Of a DNA stretch of 64,000 nt, positions 23,753-32,630 are shown one piece after another (position 1 is the first letter of the stretch; each line of letters starts with the position of its first letter). The notes under the pieces are model-generated. The model was given only the letters and a program-made list of their open reading frames with translations. It did no database searches and was not told where the DNA came from. Source of the DNA: UBA7330 sp965243485. GTDB lineage: Bacteria; Bacteroidota; Bacteroidia; Cytophagales; Cyclobacteriaceae. The stretch lies in contig CBDEVP010000001.1 in assembly GCA_965243485.1 (NCBI GenBank), forward strand, positions 3,472,001 to 3,536,000, read 5' to 3'. A program made the translations under genes and the position numbers.

Positions 23753-26700
23753 ATGAAAAACCATTTACTAAGGGAAATAATCATTATGTCACGACCCCTT
23801 TTCTATGTAATATTTATACAAGCGCTCTTCGCTTCATTTTTGCATGCGGAGAAGTCTGAGGCTCAGGCGAAAAGCTTGTATGAGATAGAGTTGAAACTGG
23901 GTGCCGGTGAGAGAGAAGTTCTTGATGTTTTCAATGAGATTGAAAGAGAAACAGATTTCTACTTCACTTACAAAGATCAGCTGATTCTGGATAAAAGGGT
24001 TTCCCTTTCTTCGAGAAAAGCGGTACTGGGCACTTTCCTCGAAGAGATCTCAAAAAATTCGGATTTGAGATTCAAAAGGATCAATGATAACATTCATGTA
24101 TATCAAAAAAACGCACATGAGGTTGTTGTTCAGGAAACCTTTGCGGAGGAAGACGAACAAAATGCGGTAACCGGTACTATCACTGATGAAGACGGTGAAG
24201 GACTTCCGGGAGCGACCGTACTCGAGAAAGGAACATCAAACGGTACCATAACCGATGTGAATGGAAAATTCAACATCAATGTTGGGAATGATGCTGTCCT
24301 GATCGTCTCTTTTGTTGGCTATCAAAACAGGGAGATCCCTGTGAATGGCAGGACGACCGTCGAAATTACCCTTCAATCTGATGTAGCTGCCTTGCAGGAA
24401 GTAGTGGTCGTGGGGTATGGTACGCAGAAAAAGGAAGATGTGACCGGAGCCATTGTGAGCGCGGACCTTGAAGACATGAATAAGCAACCCAACGTGTCTG
24501 TAATGGAAGGATTACAGGGAGCCGTTCCGGGTTTAAACATAGGACAGGTCAATCAGGCTGGTCAGAATCCAAATTTGAATATCAGAGGCCAAAGTTCATT
24601 ATCAGGAGAACAGAGTCCCTTGATCGTCGTAGATAATGTCATTTTCAGAGGTGAATTGGTAGATCTTAACCCAAGTGATATCAAATCCATCGATATCCTC
24701 CGAGATGCCAGTGCAGCCGCCATCTTTGGTTCGCAGGCTGCAAATGGAGTAATTATGATCACCACGAGGTCGGGTGGAGCCTCCGATGGAAAGCCAACGA
24801 TTACTTATTCAGGTCAATACTCATTTCAGCAGCCTCACAATGAATTAAGATCTGAAGTTGATGGTGACGCTTTCATGCTAAAGATTGAGCATTCCGATAT
24901 CCTTCAAAGCAGAACGGCATCTTCCGGCTACCTGGACAGGGACCCCAGCTGGGATGAAGCCACAAACTTTAAGACCAATCACGAGCTCAGGCAGTTTAAT
25001 GCCGGCCGAACATTTGACTGGTATGATTATATGACTACTGACAATCCATACACTACCAGGCATAATCTTTCCATTTCAAATTCTACCGAAAGTAATAATT
25101 ACTATGTTTCCCTGGGATACACTGATCAAACCGGACATATGAGAGATGAATATTATTCGAGGGTAAACGGTCGGATTAACTTATCTACATCAGTCACCGA
25201 ATGGATGGATTTTGATATTCAGAGTCTGATGACGCTTAGTGAATACGGGCCTCAGATCTTTGGATTAGGTGATCGGTATATTGAGCCATTTGCAACTCCG
25301 TTCGATGAAAATGGTGTGCTTGTGGATCGACCGACAGGGAATCAGATCAATCCTTTTTATGAAGAAACTGCTGATACTGAGGATAAACGATTGAACCTGA
25401 ATGCAAATCTCACGGCTACGATCTATTTACCTATCGAAGGATTAGACTATAAGCTAAGATTTGGTAACAATTATTTATCTAATCGAAATTTTGAGTTCAG
25501 AAGCTTTGGAGCTGATTTCACTGGTAATGGTTTCAAAGAAAATGAAGTTCAGTATACATGGAGTTTAGATAACATCCTGTCGTATAATAAGGTCTTTGCA
25601 AATATTCATGAATTGGGTGTCACCTTTTTGTATGGAGTTGAAAAAAGACAATCAGAATATACACGTGCCGAGGCCTCCAATTTCATCAATGATGTGCTGG
25701 GATATGACCTGCTTCAGGCGGGTGCGGCTGATCTGCAGCGTGTCGAGTCTGGCGGCTGGGTAGAATCAAGCCTTTATAATATGGCGCGGGTATCTTATAA
25801 GCTGATGGGCAGATACCTTGTAAATGCCACCATACGAAGGGACGGATTTTCCGGATTCAGTGAAGCAAATAAGTTTGGGTATTTTCCCTCTGTTGCCGTA
25901 GGTTGGATCTTCACTGAAGAGGCTTTTTTCCCCGAGATGGGATGGTTAAACTGGTCAAAATTAAGGGTTTCTTATGGTGCGACCGGAAACCGGACCATTG
26001 GAAGGTATCAGACACTGGCAGAGGTATCAGGAAAATTTGGATACCTCACAGGAGATGGCTCATCTATTTATACGCAGTGGATCAGTGAACTTGCAAGTCC
26101 GGATTTGAGATGGGAGAAAACGACCGGTATCAATGTTGGTCTGGACTTCAGACTTATAGGCAACCGAATTAGTGGTTCAATTGACTATTACAACAACAAT
26201 ACTACTGACCTCTTGTATGAAGTTGATATTCCTGCAATTAGCCGATACCAAAGATTTCCTGACAACCTTGGTAAGATCCACAATCAGGGACTTGAATTGC
26301 TGATTTCATCAATCAACATTCAGAAAAATGACTTCACATGGTCTACCGATTTTACATTCTCACGAAACAGAAACGAAATTGTCACTTTGCTTGGTTTTGA
26401 TATCGACGAGGATGGAAAAGAAGATGATTTGATATCAGAGGGTTTGTTCATTGGTGAATCCACAGGCGCGATATTTGACTATCAAATCGATGGCATTTAC
26501 CAGATCGATGATGAAATTCCCACTGGTTATGAGTTTGGAGCGTACAGAGTGGTAGATCTCAACAATGATGGTATGATCGACCCTAGCGATCGTACTATCC
26601 TCGGGAATTCGCGACCTGCTTATCGATTTGGGATCAACAACTCTCTGAATTATAAAAAATGGAGTTTAAGCTTTTTTGTCAATTCGATACAGGGTGGAAA

Positions 26701-27112
26701 GGATCGTTATCTGGGAGCTGATAATATCTATGATCTCTCCATATTTAATAATGAATCGCACTTCAATTTTGCATTTCCTCAGGGTATTGACTACTGGACA
26801 CCAGAAAATCCCGACGCCAGATATCAGAGACCCGGAATCAAAGGTTCTGACGGTATAGCTGGTACACGGTACGCTTCACGATCATTTGTGAGACTTCGTA
26901 ATGTGTCCCTGTCTTACAATTTGGGAGCAGATGCGATAAAGTTTGTTCAAAATATACGAATCACACTAAGTGGAAGGAACCTGCTTACACTGACAGACTG
27001 GAGGGGATGGGATCCCGAAATCGTTGACAATGATGGGGATCCTGTTGGTATCACCAGGGGAGGAAGACCAATCATGGAGTCTTATTCGGTAGGATTAGAT
27101 GTTACCTTTTAA
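23753..27112 (+). CDS. SusC/RagA TonB-linked outer-membrane receptor with STN domain
   Basis: 1119 aa. After an unusually long signal region (about 40 residues), an STN domain runs at about 44-118 (LDVFNEIERETDFYFTYKD), the mark of receptors that signal to FecR. A CarboxypepD_reg beta-sandwich follows at about 137-210 (VTGTITDEDGEGLPGATV), then the TonB box region LQEVVVVGYGTQKKEDVTGA, the plug (QGAVPGLNIGQ, IRGQSSLSGEQSPLIVVDNV, DASAAAIFGSQAANGVIMI) and a barrel ending in DVTF. Substrate is normally an oligosaccharide or peptide bound together with SusD. The regulators upstream and SusD plus phosphatase downstream form one locus. Confidence 0.97.
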   Translation: MKNHLLREIIIMSRPLFYVIFIQALFASFLHAEKSEAQAKSLYEIELKLGAGEREVLDVFNEIERETDFYFTYKDQLILDKRVSLSSRKAVLGTFLEEISKNSDLRFKRINDNIHVYQKNAHEVVVQETFAEEDEQNAVTGTITDEDGEGLPGATVLEKGTSNGTITDVNGKFNINVGNDAVLIVSFVGYQNREIPVNGRTTVEITLQSDVAALQEVVVVGYGTQKKEDVTGAIVSADLEDMNKQPNVSVMEGLQGAVPGLNIGQVNQAGQNPNLNIRGQSSLSGEQSPLIVVDNVIFRGELVDLNPSDIKSIDILRDASAAAIFGSQAANGVIMITTRSGGASDGKPTITYSGQYSFQQPHNELRSEVDGDAFMLKIEHSDILQSRTASSGYLDRDPSWDEATNFKTNHELRQFNAGRTFDWYDYMTTDNPYTTRHNLSISNSTESNNYYVSLGYTDQTGHMRDEYYSRVNGRINLSTSVTEWMDFDIQSLMTLSEYGPQIFGLGDRYIEPFATPFDENGVLVDRPTGNQINPFYEETADTEDKRLNLNANLTATIYLPIEGLDYKLRFGNNYLSNRNFEFRSFGADFTGNGFKENEVQYTWSLDNILSYNKVFANIHELGVTFLYGVEKRQSEYTRAEASNFINDVLGYDLLQAGAADLQRVESGGWVESSLYNMARVSYKLMGRYLVNATIRRDGFSGFSEANKFGYFPSVAVGWIFTEEAFFPEMGWLNWSKLRVSYGATGNRTIGRYQTLAEVSGKFGYLTGDGSSIYTQWISELASPDLRWEKTTGINVGLDFRLIGNRISGSIDYYNNNTTDLLYEVDIPAISRYQRFPDNLGKIHNQGLELLISSINIQKNDFTWSTDFTFSRNRNEIVTLLGFDIDEDGKEDDLISEGLFIGESTGAIFDYQIDGIYQIDDEIPTGYEFGAYRVVDLNNDGMIDPSDRTILGNSRPAYRFGINNSLNYKKWSLSFFVNSIQGGKDRYLGADNIYDLSIFNNESHFNFAFPQGIDYWTPENPDARYQRPGIKGSDGIAGTRYASRSFVRLRNVSLSYNLGADAIKFVQNIRITLSGRNLLTLTDWRGWDPEIVDNDGDPVGITRGGRPIMESYSVGLDVTF

Positions 27113-27123
27113 ACTGAAGAATT

Positions 27124-28884
27124 ATGAAAAGCATTAATATATTATCATTTTTTAGTCTGGATCTGATTTTTAAAGAGAGCATTCTCCGGTTCGGACTGGT
27201 CCTTGTCATTCTTTTTTCCGCATGTGATGAAGAGGAATTTCTTAAGACTGAACCTGTAGATTTCTATTCACCGGAGAATTCATATGTAACTGCCGGAAAT
27301 TATGAGGCGGCAGTGATGAATCTGTATGACAGGGTAAGGACTGACTTCTTTTCCAGTGATAATCAAAACGATTTTCCAAATGCAGGGATTGCAGGAACAG
27401 ATATCATGCACTTGCACAAGAATCACGGATTCAATACTCCGCTGGAATCCATCCTGTTGCCTACAAACAACGGGTTTGTATTTGGAGCACTCTGGCAGCC
27501 GGCCTACCGCATTATCTACGATGCGAACGTTATCATTGGTAGGGCTGCGTCGGATGACAACGAGTTGACTGATGCCGAAAAAAGCCTGTTCATTGCTGAA
27601 GCCAAGTTTTTCAGAGGTTACATGTATAAGATGTTGGCTAATGTGTATGGTGGTGTACCTATTGTGCTGAAGGAGACCCAGGAACCCAAGCGTGATTATA
27701 ATAGCAGCTCGAGGACCGAGGTATACCAGCAGGCAGCCAGTGACCTGGAAGATGCCACACAGGATTTGATGAGCATTGTAGAGGCTCCTGATCATCGCAT
27801 TAATACACTGGCGGCCTATCATATTCTGGCTGAGGTGTATCTCTCACTGGAGCGATGGCAGGACGCCGTGGATGCGGCATCTATGGTCATTGACAATCCG
27901 ACTACTGCGCTGATGACAGATCGTTTTGGTACCCAGGCCAATGAAAAATATCTGCCAGCTGAACAATGGGATACTGATGTTTACTGGGATTTATTTCGCC
28001 AGGGCAACCAGAACAGATCTACTGGAAATACCGAGGCAATCTGGGTCCTCCAGGATGAATGGAATGTGCCGGGTAATAGCTCATCTCGTGGAGGTCCTGA
28101 ACTTGAAAGGTTGTTTGCACCGAGGATCTGGCAGGCCAAGGTTCAGAATCTGGATGGTTCTACAACCACGGTTGTTCCCAATCCCAATGCCTACACCGGT
28201 GGTCGTAGCTCAGGGTTTACAAGACCCACCTATTTCTTCTTCGAGACCCTGTGGCAAAGAAGTGGGTACAGTCAGGACATCAGGAACTCTCCAGCAAATA
28301 TTACGAGAGATTTTATCATCAGAAATCCTGATAGCGATTTCAATGGACAGTGGATCTTTGCTGACAATACCCCGATTGCCATGTCGAGTTTGAATGATAC
28401 TACCAGGAATATGTATCCATGGATCGGAAAGACCTCTACTCCCGGAAGTCAGCCTCCTGAGGCATTTTTACCAAATCCAGTCGTTGAAGGAGGATTATCC
28501 TTTAGTCATGCGGCTTTTAGGGATGTTTATGCCATTCGACTTGCTGAGACTTATTTGATCAGGGCGGAAGCATATCTGGGATTGAATCAGTTACAAAATG
28601 CTGCTGATGATATCAATGTTGTTCGAGGAAGAGCTCAGGCGCCCCTCATCACTTCCGGGGATGTAGACATTGATTATATACTTGACGAAAGAGCCAGAGA
28701 GCTGTATCTCGAGGAATTCAGGGTGCTTACCCTTGCAAGACTTGGAATGCTGGTTGAGCGCACCAGAGCTCTTAATCCACATGATGGTGCTGGCTATGCT
28801 GATCATAATAATCTTTGGCCCATACCATTCAGTGAGATAGAGAAGAACCTTCAGGGCAATCTCACCCAGAACCCGGATTATTGA
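27124..28884 (+). CDS. SusD/RagB nutrient-binding outer-membrane lipoprotein
   Basis: 586 aa; N-terminal hydrophobic part ends in a lipobox LFSAC followed by DEEEF, a lipoprotein export signal. Then the SusD N-terminal TPR-like part (SPENSYVTAGNYEAAVMNLYDRV, AEAKFFRGYMYKMLANVYGGVPIVLKETQ) and the C-terminal SusD domain with FRDVYAIRLAETYLIRAEAYLGL and ILDERARELYLEEFRVLTLARLG. It lies 11 bp after the SusC gene and would cap its barrel. Substrate unknown. A clear terminator follows, so the SusCD transcript probably ends at about 28960. Confidence 0.96.
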   Translation: MKSINILSFFSLDLIFKESILRFGLVLVILFSACDEEEFLKTEPVDFYSPENSYVTAGNYEAAVMNLYDRVRTDFFSSDNQNDFPNAGIAGTDIMHLHKNHGFNTPLESILLPTNNGFVFGALWQPAYRIIYDANVIIGRAASDDNELTDAEKSLFIAEAKFFRGYMYKMLANVYGGVPIVLKETQEPKRDYNSSSRTEVYQQAASDLEDATQDLMSIVEAPDHRINTLAAYHILAEVYLSLERWQDAVDAASMVIDNPTTALMTDRFGTQANEKYLPAEQWDTDVYWDLFRQGNQNRSTGNTEAIWVLQDEWNVPGNSSSRGGPELERLFAPRIWQAKVQNLDGSTTTVVPNPNAYTGGRSSGFTRPTYFFFETLWQRSGYSQDIRNSPANITRDFIIRNPDSDFNGQWIFADNTPIAMSSLNDTTRNMYPWIGKTSTPGSQPPEAFLPNPVVEGGLSFSHAAFRDVYAIRLAETYLIRAEAYLGLNQLQNAADDINVVRGRAQAPLITSGDVDIDYILDERARELYLEEFRVLTLARLGMLVERTRALNPHDGAGYADHNNLWPIPFSEIEKNLQGNLTQNPDY

Positions 28885-28923
28885 TTTAAAATTTTTGATA
28901 GTTATATTCGATTTACTTTTTAG

Positions 28924-28957
28924 AAGAAATTCTCCTGCTGCTGTGGGAGAATTTCTT
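28924..28957 (+). terminator. Intrinsic terminator after SusD
   Basis: 12-bp stem AAGAAATTCTCC/GGAGAATTTCTT with a 10-nt loop and a following T-rich TTTA. It partly separates the PhoD gene from susCD. Confidence 0.85.
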
Positions 28958-28988
28958 TTATTACCAAAACATAAAGAAGTATATAAAC

Positions 28989-30464
28989 ATGAGGAAGTCA
29001 CACTTTTCGATCCTTATCATTATCATCCTTTTTGCCGCTTGCGGAGAGCGTCAGAACCAATCTAAAAAAGAAGGACCATTTCTCGCTAACGGGTTCCACA
29101 ATGGGTGGGCGGACCAGGAATCCATCGTGATCTGGACCCGGCTGACCAAACTGAAGGAAGCCAATTTCGATGGTAAGGAATTTACCGATCTGACCAATGA
29201 GGAACGAAATGCTCTGGATGAAGATCCATCCAAAGAGAAGATCCATAATGCACAGATACCTGAAGGGTATTCGCTTGAGGACATGGAGGGTGCCTGCCCG
29301 GGAGCTTCAGGGGAGGTAAAACTTACTTACTATCCGGAGCATTTGCCGGATGAAAAGTTAGAATTACCCTGGGTGGCCGTAAATGATGATGAGAATTACA
29401 CCTATCAATGGAAGCTGGAAAAGCTTTCTTCTGATGTCACCTACAAAGTGCAGATCGAAGCACGAAAAGGTGAGGGATCACCGGTATCTGATTCGGTGAA
29501 TGGCGAATTCTATCTCCCGCCTGTAGCAGCTCAACAGAAGGAGATCTCCTTTACACTGGTGAGCTGCCATGATTACATCCGGAAGGACCAGCCGGGCGGA
29601 CATCAGATCTATGCCTCCATGCAAAAGCTGGATCCTGATTTCTTTGTACATACCGGAGATATTGAATACTATGATAAACCCAATCCCTGGGCCATGACCG
29701 AGGAGCTCATGCGTTTCAAATGGGACCGGCTGTTTGCTTTACCCTTGCAGAGGGAGTTCTGGACTCAGACAACCTCTTACTTTATGAAGGATGATCACGA
29801 TGCTTTAAGGAATGATGTGTATCCCGGCATGAGCTATGGCACGGTATCTTTCGAGCGTGGTCTGGAGATCTTTGACCTTGAACAATTCCCTTCGAATGCC
29901 AAACCCTACAAAACGATCAGATGGGGGAAAGATCTTCAGATCTGGATCACTGAAGGGCGAAATTACAGGAGTAAAAATACCGCTCCGGATGAAAGAGGAA
30001 AGTCCATCTGGGGACAGGAACAGAAAGACTGGTTGTTTAGAACACTCAAAGAATCTGACGCGACTTTTAAATTGCTGATCACCAATGACCCCATCCTTGG
30101 TCCGGACCGGGAGAATAAAAAAGACAACTATTCAAATTCCAACTGGGAGTATGAAGGTGATGAGATCAGGGATTATCTGAATCAGTTTGATAATGTCTAT
30201 ATCACCTGTGGAGACAGGCACTGGCAATATGTGACCCATTATGAGAACTCTAACCTGTGGGAATTTGGTACGGGTTCGGGCGCAGATCAGCATGCCGGGG
30301 GATGGCCTCCGGATGACAAGAGACCTGAACACCGCTTTTTAAGAGTAAAAGGAGGGTATTTATTCGGGAAGGTTTCCTATCAGGATGAAGAACCCATGCT
30401 CACTTTCCAGCATCATGATGTGGATGGGAATGTGGTGCATGAGGAGGTTTTTTTGCAGGATTAA
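28989..30464 (+). CDS. PhoD-like alkaline phosphatase D family lipoprotein
   Basis: 491 aa; lipobox LFAAC at the end of the signal. The Fn3-like N-terminal part (SIVIWTRLTK) precedes the calcineurin-like metallophosphatase domain typical of PhoD_like proteins: TLVSCHDY, DFFVHTGDIEYYDK (metal Asp and His), FMKDDHDA (D-D-H-D), LLITNDPILGPD and the C-terminal CGDRHWQY. Such enzymes cleave phosphodi- or monoesters and hold Fe/Ca. Placement just after SusD, behind a terminator, suggests the imported ligand is phosphorylated (inference). It is exposed on the cell surface or in the periplasm. Confidence 0.88.
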   Translation: MRKSHFSILIIIILFAACGERQNQSKKEGPFLANGFHNGWADQESIVIWTRLTKLKEANFDGKEFTDLTNEERNALDEDPSKEKIHNAQIPEGYSLEDMEGACPGASGEVKLTYYPEHLPDEKLELPWVAVNDDENYTYQWKLEKLSSDVTYKVQIEARKGEGSPVSDSVNGEFYLPPVAAQQKEISFTLVSCHDYIRKDQPGGHQIYASMQKLDPDFFVHTGDIEYYDKPNPWAMTEELMRFKWDRLFALPLQREFWTQTTSYFMKDDHDALRNDVYPGMSYGTVSFERGLEIFDLEQFPSNAKPYKTIRWGKDLQIWITEGRNYRSKNTAPDERGKSIWGQEQKDWLFRTLKESDATFKLLITNDPILGPDRENKKDNYSNSNWEYEGDEIRDYLNQFDNVYITCGDRHWQYVTHYENSNLWEFGTGSGADQHAGGWPPDDKRPEHRFLRVKGGYLFGKVSYQDEEPMLTFQHHDVDGNVVHEEVFLQD

Positions 30465-30469
30465 TTAAC

Positions 30470-30488
30470 CAGGGAAAAATCCCTGTTT
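30470..30488 (+). terminator. Weak terminator after the PhoD-like gene
   Basis: 5-bp stem CAGGG/CCCTG with A-rich loop and TTTCT behind. Confidence 0.5.
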
Positions 30489-31157
30489 CTGTCTGGTGGA
30501 GACACAGTGGAGACAAGAGGCTAGGAGTAATATTTACTCGCTTGGTGTCTTCACCAAACCGTCCATGGCCTGTCCCCGGACAGGCCACAAGGATGAACGG
30601 CCTCTTGCATGTGAGGAGGCAGATACTGTCACTTTTAAAAGATACTGGTTAAGATCAAAAGCAACAGGCCGCCCCTATGGGGCTTTTTGTAAAAACAATT
30701 GGTTTGCTTCTAAAGGTAGTTACGCCCCGATGGGGCTGCTTCGGATAGCAATGATACACATACGATCTGGTTAGACCTTTACTGGCACAAAGAGAAAATT
30801 TGGGACGGATAAGTTAAATAATCCATGGAAATGATTGACAAGCTTCAAAAGGGAGTCGAAGCTGGAGGTCTGTCTGGGGGCAGACCTTGGAGAAGCAATA
30901 AAGAGGTGCGGTAGGTCCCTTCTATGTTGTAATCCAAGAGAATCACCTAATACTTTTCTCCCAAATGCCTTTTTTGGCCTCTTGTTTCATCATAAAAACA
31001 TCCTTCTATCAACGGACTTAAGAAGCCGCATTTCCTTGTTTAATTCTTTATTTAATGAAAACAGCAGCCTTTAGGAAACGAATACTACAATGTAGCATCG
31101 CAAGGGACGTATAGCTGTCATTCAATTAGAGGTTGTTTTATGATGATAGTTATTTCG
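30489..31157. other. Non-coding tract rich in hairpins (669 bp)
   Basis: No credible gene. Hairpins in order: GAGTAA-TAT-TTACTC (30525-30539), TTGGTG-TCTT-CACCAA (30542-30557), TGGCCTGTCC-CC-GGACAGGCCA (30566-30587), GCCCC-TAT-GGGGC then TTTTTG (30671-30688), GCCCC-GAT-GGGGC (30724-30736), AGCTTC/GAAGCT (30841-30863) and AGGTCTG/CAGACCT (30866-30887). The part between 30890 and 31157 lies directly behind the IS110 transposase stop and is probably in or near the element's end. Open frames in this area lack family resemblance and run through the hairpins. Confidence 0.6.
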
Positions 31158-32234
31158 TTAAGCCACAGCATACTGATACTCCGTTTCATTCTTCAATACA
31201 TACCTTACTCGGCTCAATAGCTTCTTAGCAATTCGAATGATAGCTCGATTGGGCTTCATTCGCTTACATAAGGTATTATAAGTCAGAGCCAGAGCAGGAT
31301 CATTTCTGCTGGCAATCCAGGCACTTTCTACAAGTACTCCTCTCAGTGGTTTATTACTTCTGGAAGTAATCGAACCTGTCAGATCCCTATCCCCAGAAGA
31401 ATTAGTGGTGGGAACCAAACCGATATATGAGCACAGTTTATCCAGGCTGTTAAATCTTCTTATATCGCCTAACTCAGAAAGTAAAGTCATTGATACGATC
31501 AGTCCTATTCCTGGAATACTTCTCAGGCAATTAACCTGATGAGCATACTCTTCACTTCTAGCTATTTCTCTTAGTTGTCTATTAATCTTAAGTAAAGTGG
31601 ATCTCAAATGAGTTACAGTATCCAGTGTTCCGGATATTACAGCGTGACCATATTCGGTACTCAATCTTATGGTAGTTAACCATTTGGAAAAATTGGCTGA
31701 CCAGTAACGTGAAGCCGAATCCAATTCAGTTGGAATCTCAATCCCATAAAAATGTAAAAAGGCCTTGATCCGCGTTTTATTCCTGCTAATCTCTTTCACA
31801 AGAGTTTTGCGATACCTTACCAGGCCGCGCAGTTCTTCGGTAGTCCTGGTGGGTACATGAATGGATTCTAAATCTCCATTTCGTAATGAACGAGCAATTT
31901 TTCTACTATCTCGTTTATCTTCCTTCTGCTTCCTCTCCTTATCAGTAGTGGGAATATCTGCCGGGTTTACGACAATATTGTGAATGCCTTGAGCCTCCAG
32001 AGATCGATGAACACTGAAACCGCAAAACCCAGCTTCATAGGCCGAATGGTATTCAGCTCCCGGAAAGTTCTTTTTCAAATAGTTTGCAAGAACTTCTGAG
32101 CTAGGATCTTGTGAAAATGTTTTATGCGTGATGTGTTCCAGTAATATGGTTACTCGCCAATTCTTCAAATGCACATCAATCCCTACGAATACCTTTTGAC
32201 CATCGAAACTCAATTCTTTACTTTTACTTTTCAT
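31158..32234 (-). CDS. IS110-family transposase (DEDD recombinase)
   Basis: 358 aa, full length for the family. The N-terminal RuvC-like DEDD site is intact: Asp20 in VFVGIDVHLKNW, Glu67 in AYEAGFCG, Asp106 and Asp109 in KEDKRDSRKIA. The C-terminal Transposase_20 domain has LRSIPGIGLIVSMTLLSELG with the helix-hairpin-helix and the nucleophile Ser region TGSITSRSNKPLRGVLVES. The family works without terminal inverted repeats of the DDE kind and uses an element-encoded bridge RNA to pick donor and target. The 5' untranslated part is folded: the ATG lies in one arm of a perfect inverted repeat (32232-32299). Composition is more AT-rich than the housekeeping neighbours. Confidence 0.95.
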   Translation of the reverse strand: MKSKSKELSFDGQKVFVGIDVHLKNWRVTILLEHITHKTFSQDPSSEVLANYLKKNFPGAEYHSAYEAGFCGFSVHRSLEAQGIHNIVVNPADIPTTDKERKQKEDKRDSRKIARSLRNGDLESIHVPTRTTEELRGLVRYRKTLVKEISRNKTRIKAFLHFYGIEIPTELDSASRYWSANFSKWLTTIRLSTEYGHAVISGTLDTVTHLRSTLLKINRQLREIARSEEYAHQVNCLRSIPGIGLIVSMTLLSELGDIRRFNSLDKLCSYIGLVPTTNSSGDRDLTGSITSRSNKPLRGVLVESAWIASRNDPALALTYNTLCKRMKPNRAIIRIAKKLLSRVRYVLKNETEYQYAVA

Positions 32235-32299
32235 AAGCTTCTATCTTTTAGTTTGATTATTGTTTACTTATTCAAAACTAAATCACATAGAAGCTTATG
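32232..32299 (-). repeat. 13-bp inverted repeat enclosing the IS110 start codon
   Basis: CATAAGCTTCTAT at 32232-32244 and its exact complement at 32287-32299; a nested pair TTTAGTTTG / CAAAACTAAA (one bulge) extends the stem. The start codon ATG is the last three bases of the inner arm on the minus strand. A third copy of CATAAG at 32310-32315 could compete for pairing. Confidence 0.8.
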
Positions 32300-32433
32300 T
32301 TTTTACAATCATAAGGCCTTCAGGGATTCAAGGGTGTGGGAGGCTACAGACCTTTTTCGATATCTATGGGTAATATTCTTTAAGTTGACGGTAATGGTGG
32401 AGACACCAGCCTTGGGAGTAGGGGAGAAAAAAG

Positions 32434-32504
32434 AGGTGCTGAGCAGATTCGAACTGCTGTAGGAGGTTTTGCAGACCTCTGCCTAGCCACTCGGCCACAG
32501 CACC
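32434..32504 (-). tRNA. tRNA-Cys (GCA)
   Basis: 71-nt cloverleaf read on the minus strand: acceptor GGTGCTG pairs with CAGCACC, discriminator T, anticodon stem GAGGT/ACCTC with loop CTGCAAA giving GCA, T-loop TTCGAAT. A T-run (CTTTTTTC) follows. The stretch 32300-32433 between it and the IS110 gene shows no gene. Confidence 0.95.
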
Positions 32505-32594
32505 TGATGATTGACGCAATGTCAATGCTAAGTTAAAAATTTCCTCAAATTTAGGACGCCTCTTTCGGCCTCCGGGTATCAATAACGAATGAAA

Positions 32595-32620
32595 GCCATG
32601 CGGGTTATCCCCCACATGGC
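32595..32620 (-). terminator. Terminator after rpsA
   Basis: Outer stem GCCATG/CATGGC and inner GGG/CCC around a short loop, 11 bp behind the rpsA stop. Confidence 0.7.
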
Positions 32621-32630
32621 ATTTCAATGA

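Larger units (their letters stand above)
31158..32299 (-). mobile_element. IS110-family insertion sequence (ends not defined)
   Basis: The span given covers the recombinase and the inverted repeat in front of it. The true ends lie further out, somewhere between 30490 and 31157 on the 3' side and 32300 and 32430 on the 5' side. A direct 12-base repeat, TGGTGGAGACAC, occurs at 30494-30505 and 32395-32406 and may mark them. Confidence 0.6.

Noticed and set aside
30496..31074. Two plus-strand frames (92 and 79 aa) in the hairpin tract
   Set aside because: They pass through palindromes, have odd composition and no recognised domain.
32438..32504. Insertion of IS110 into tRNA-Cys
   Set aside because: The tRNA is complete, and no second tRNA piece occurs on the far side of the element.
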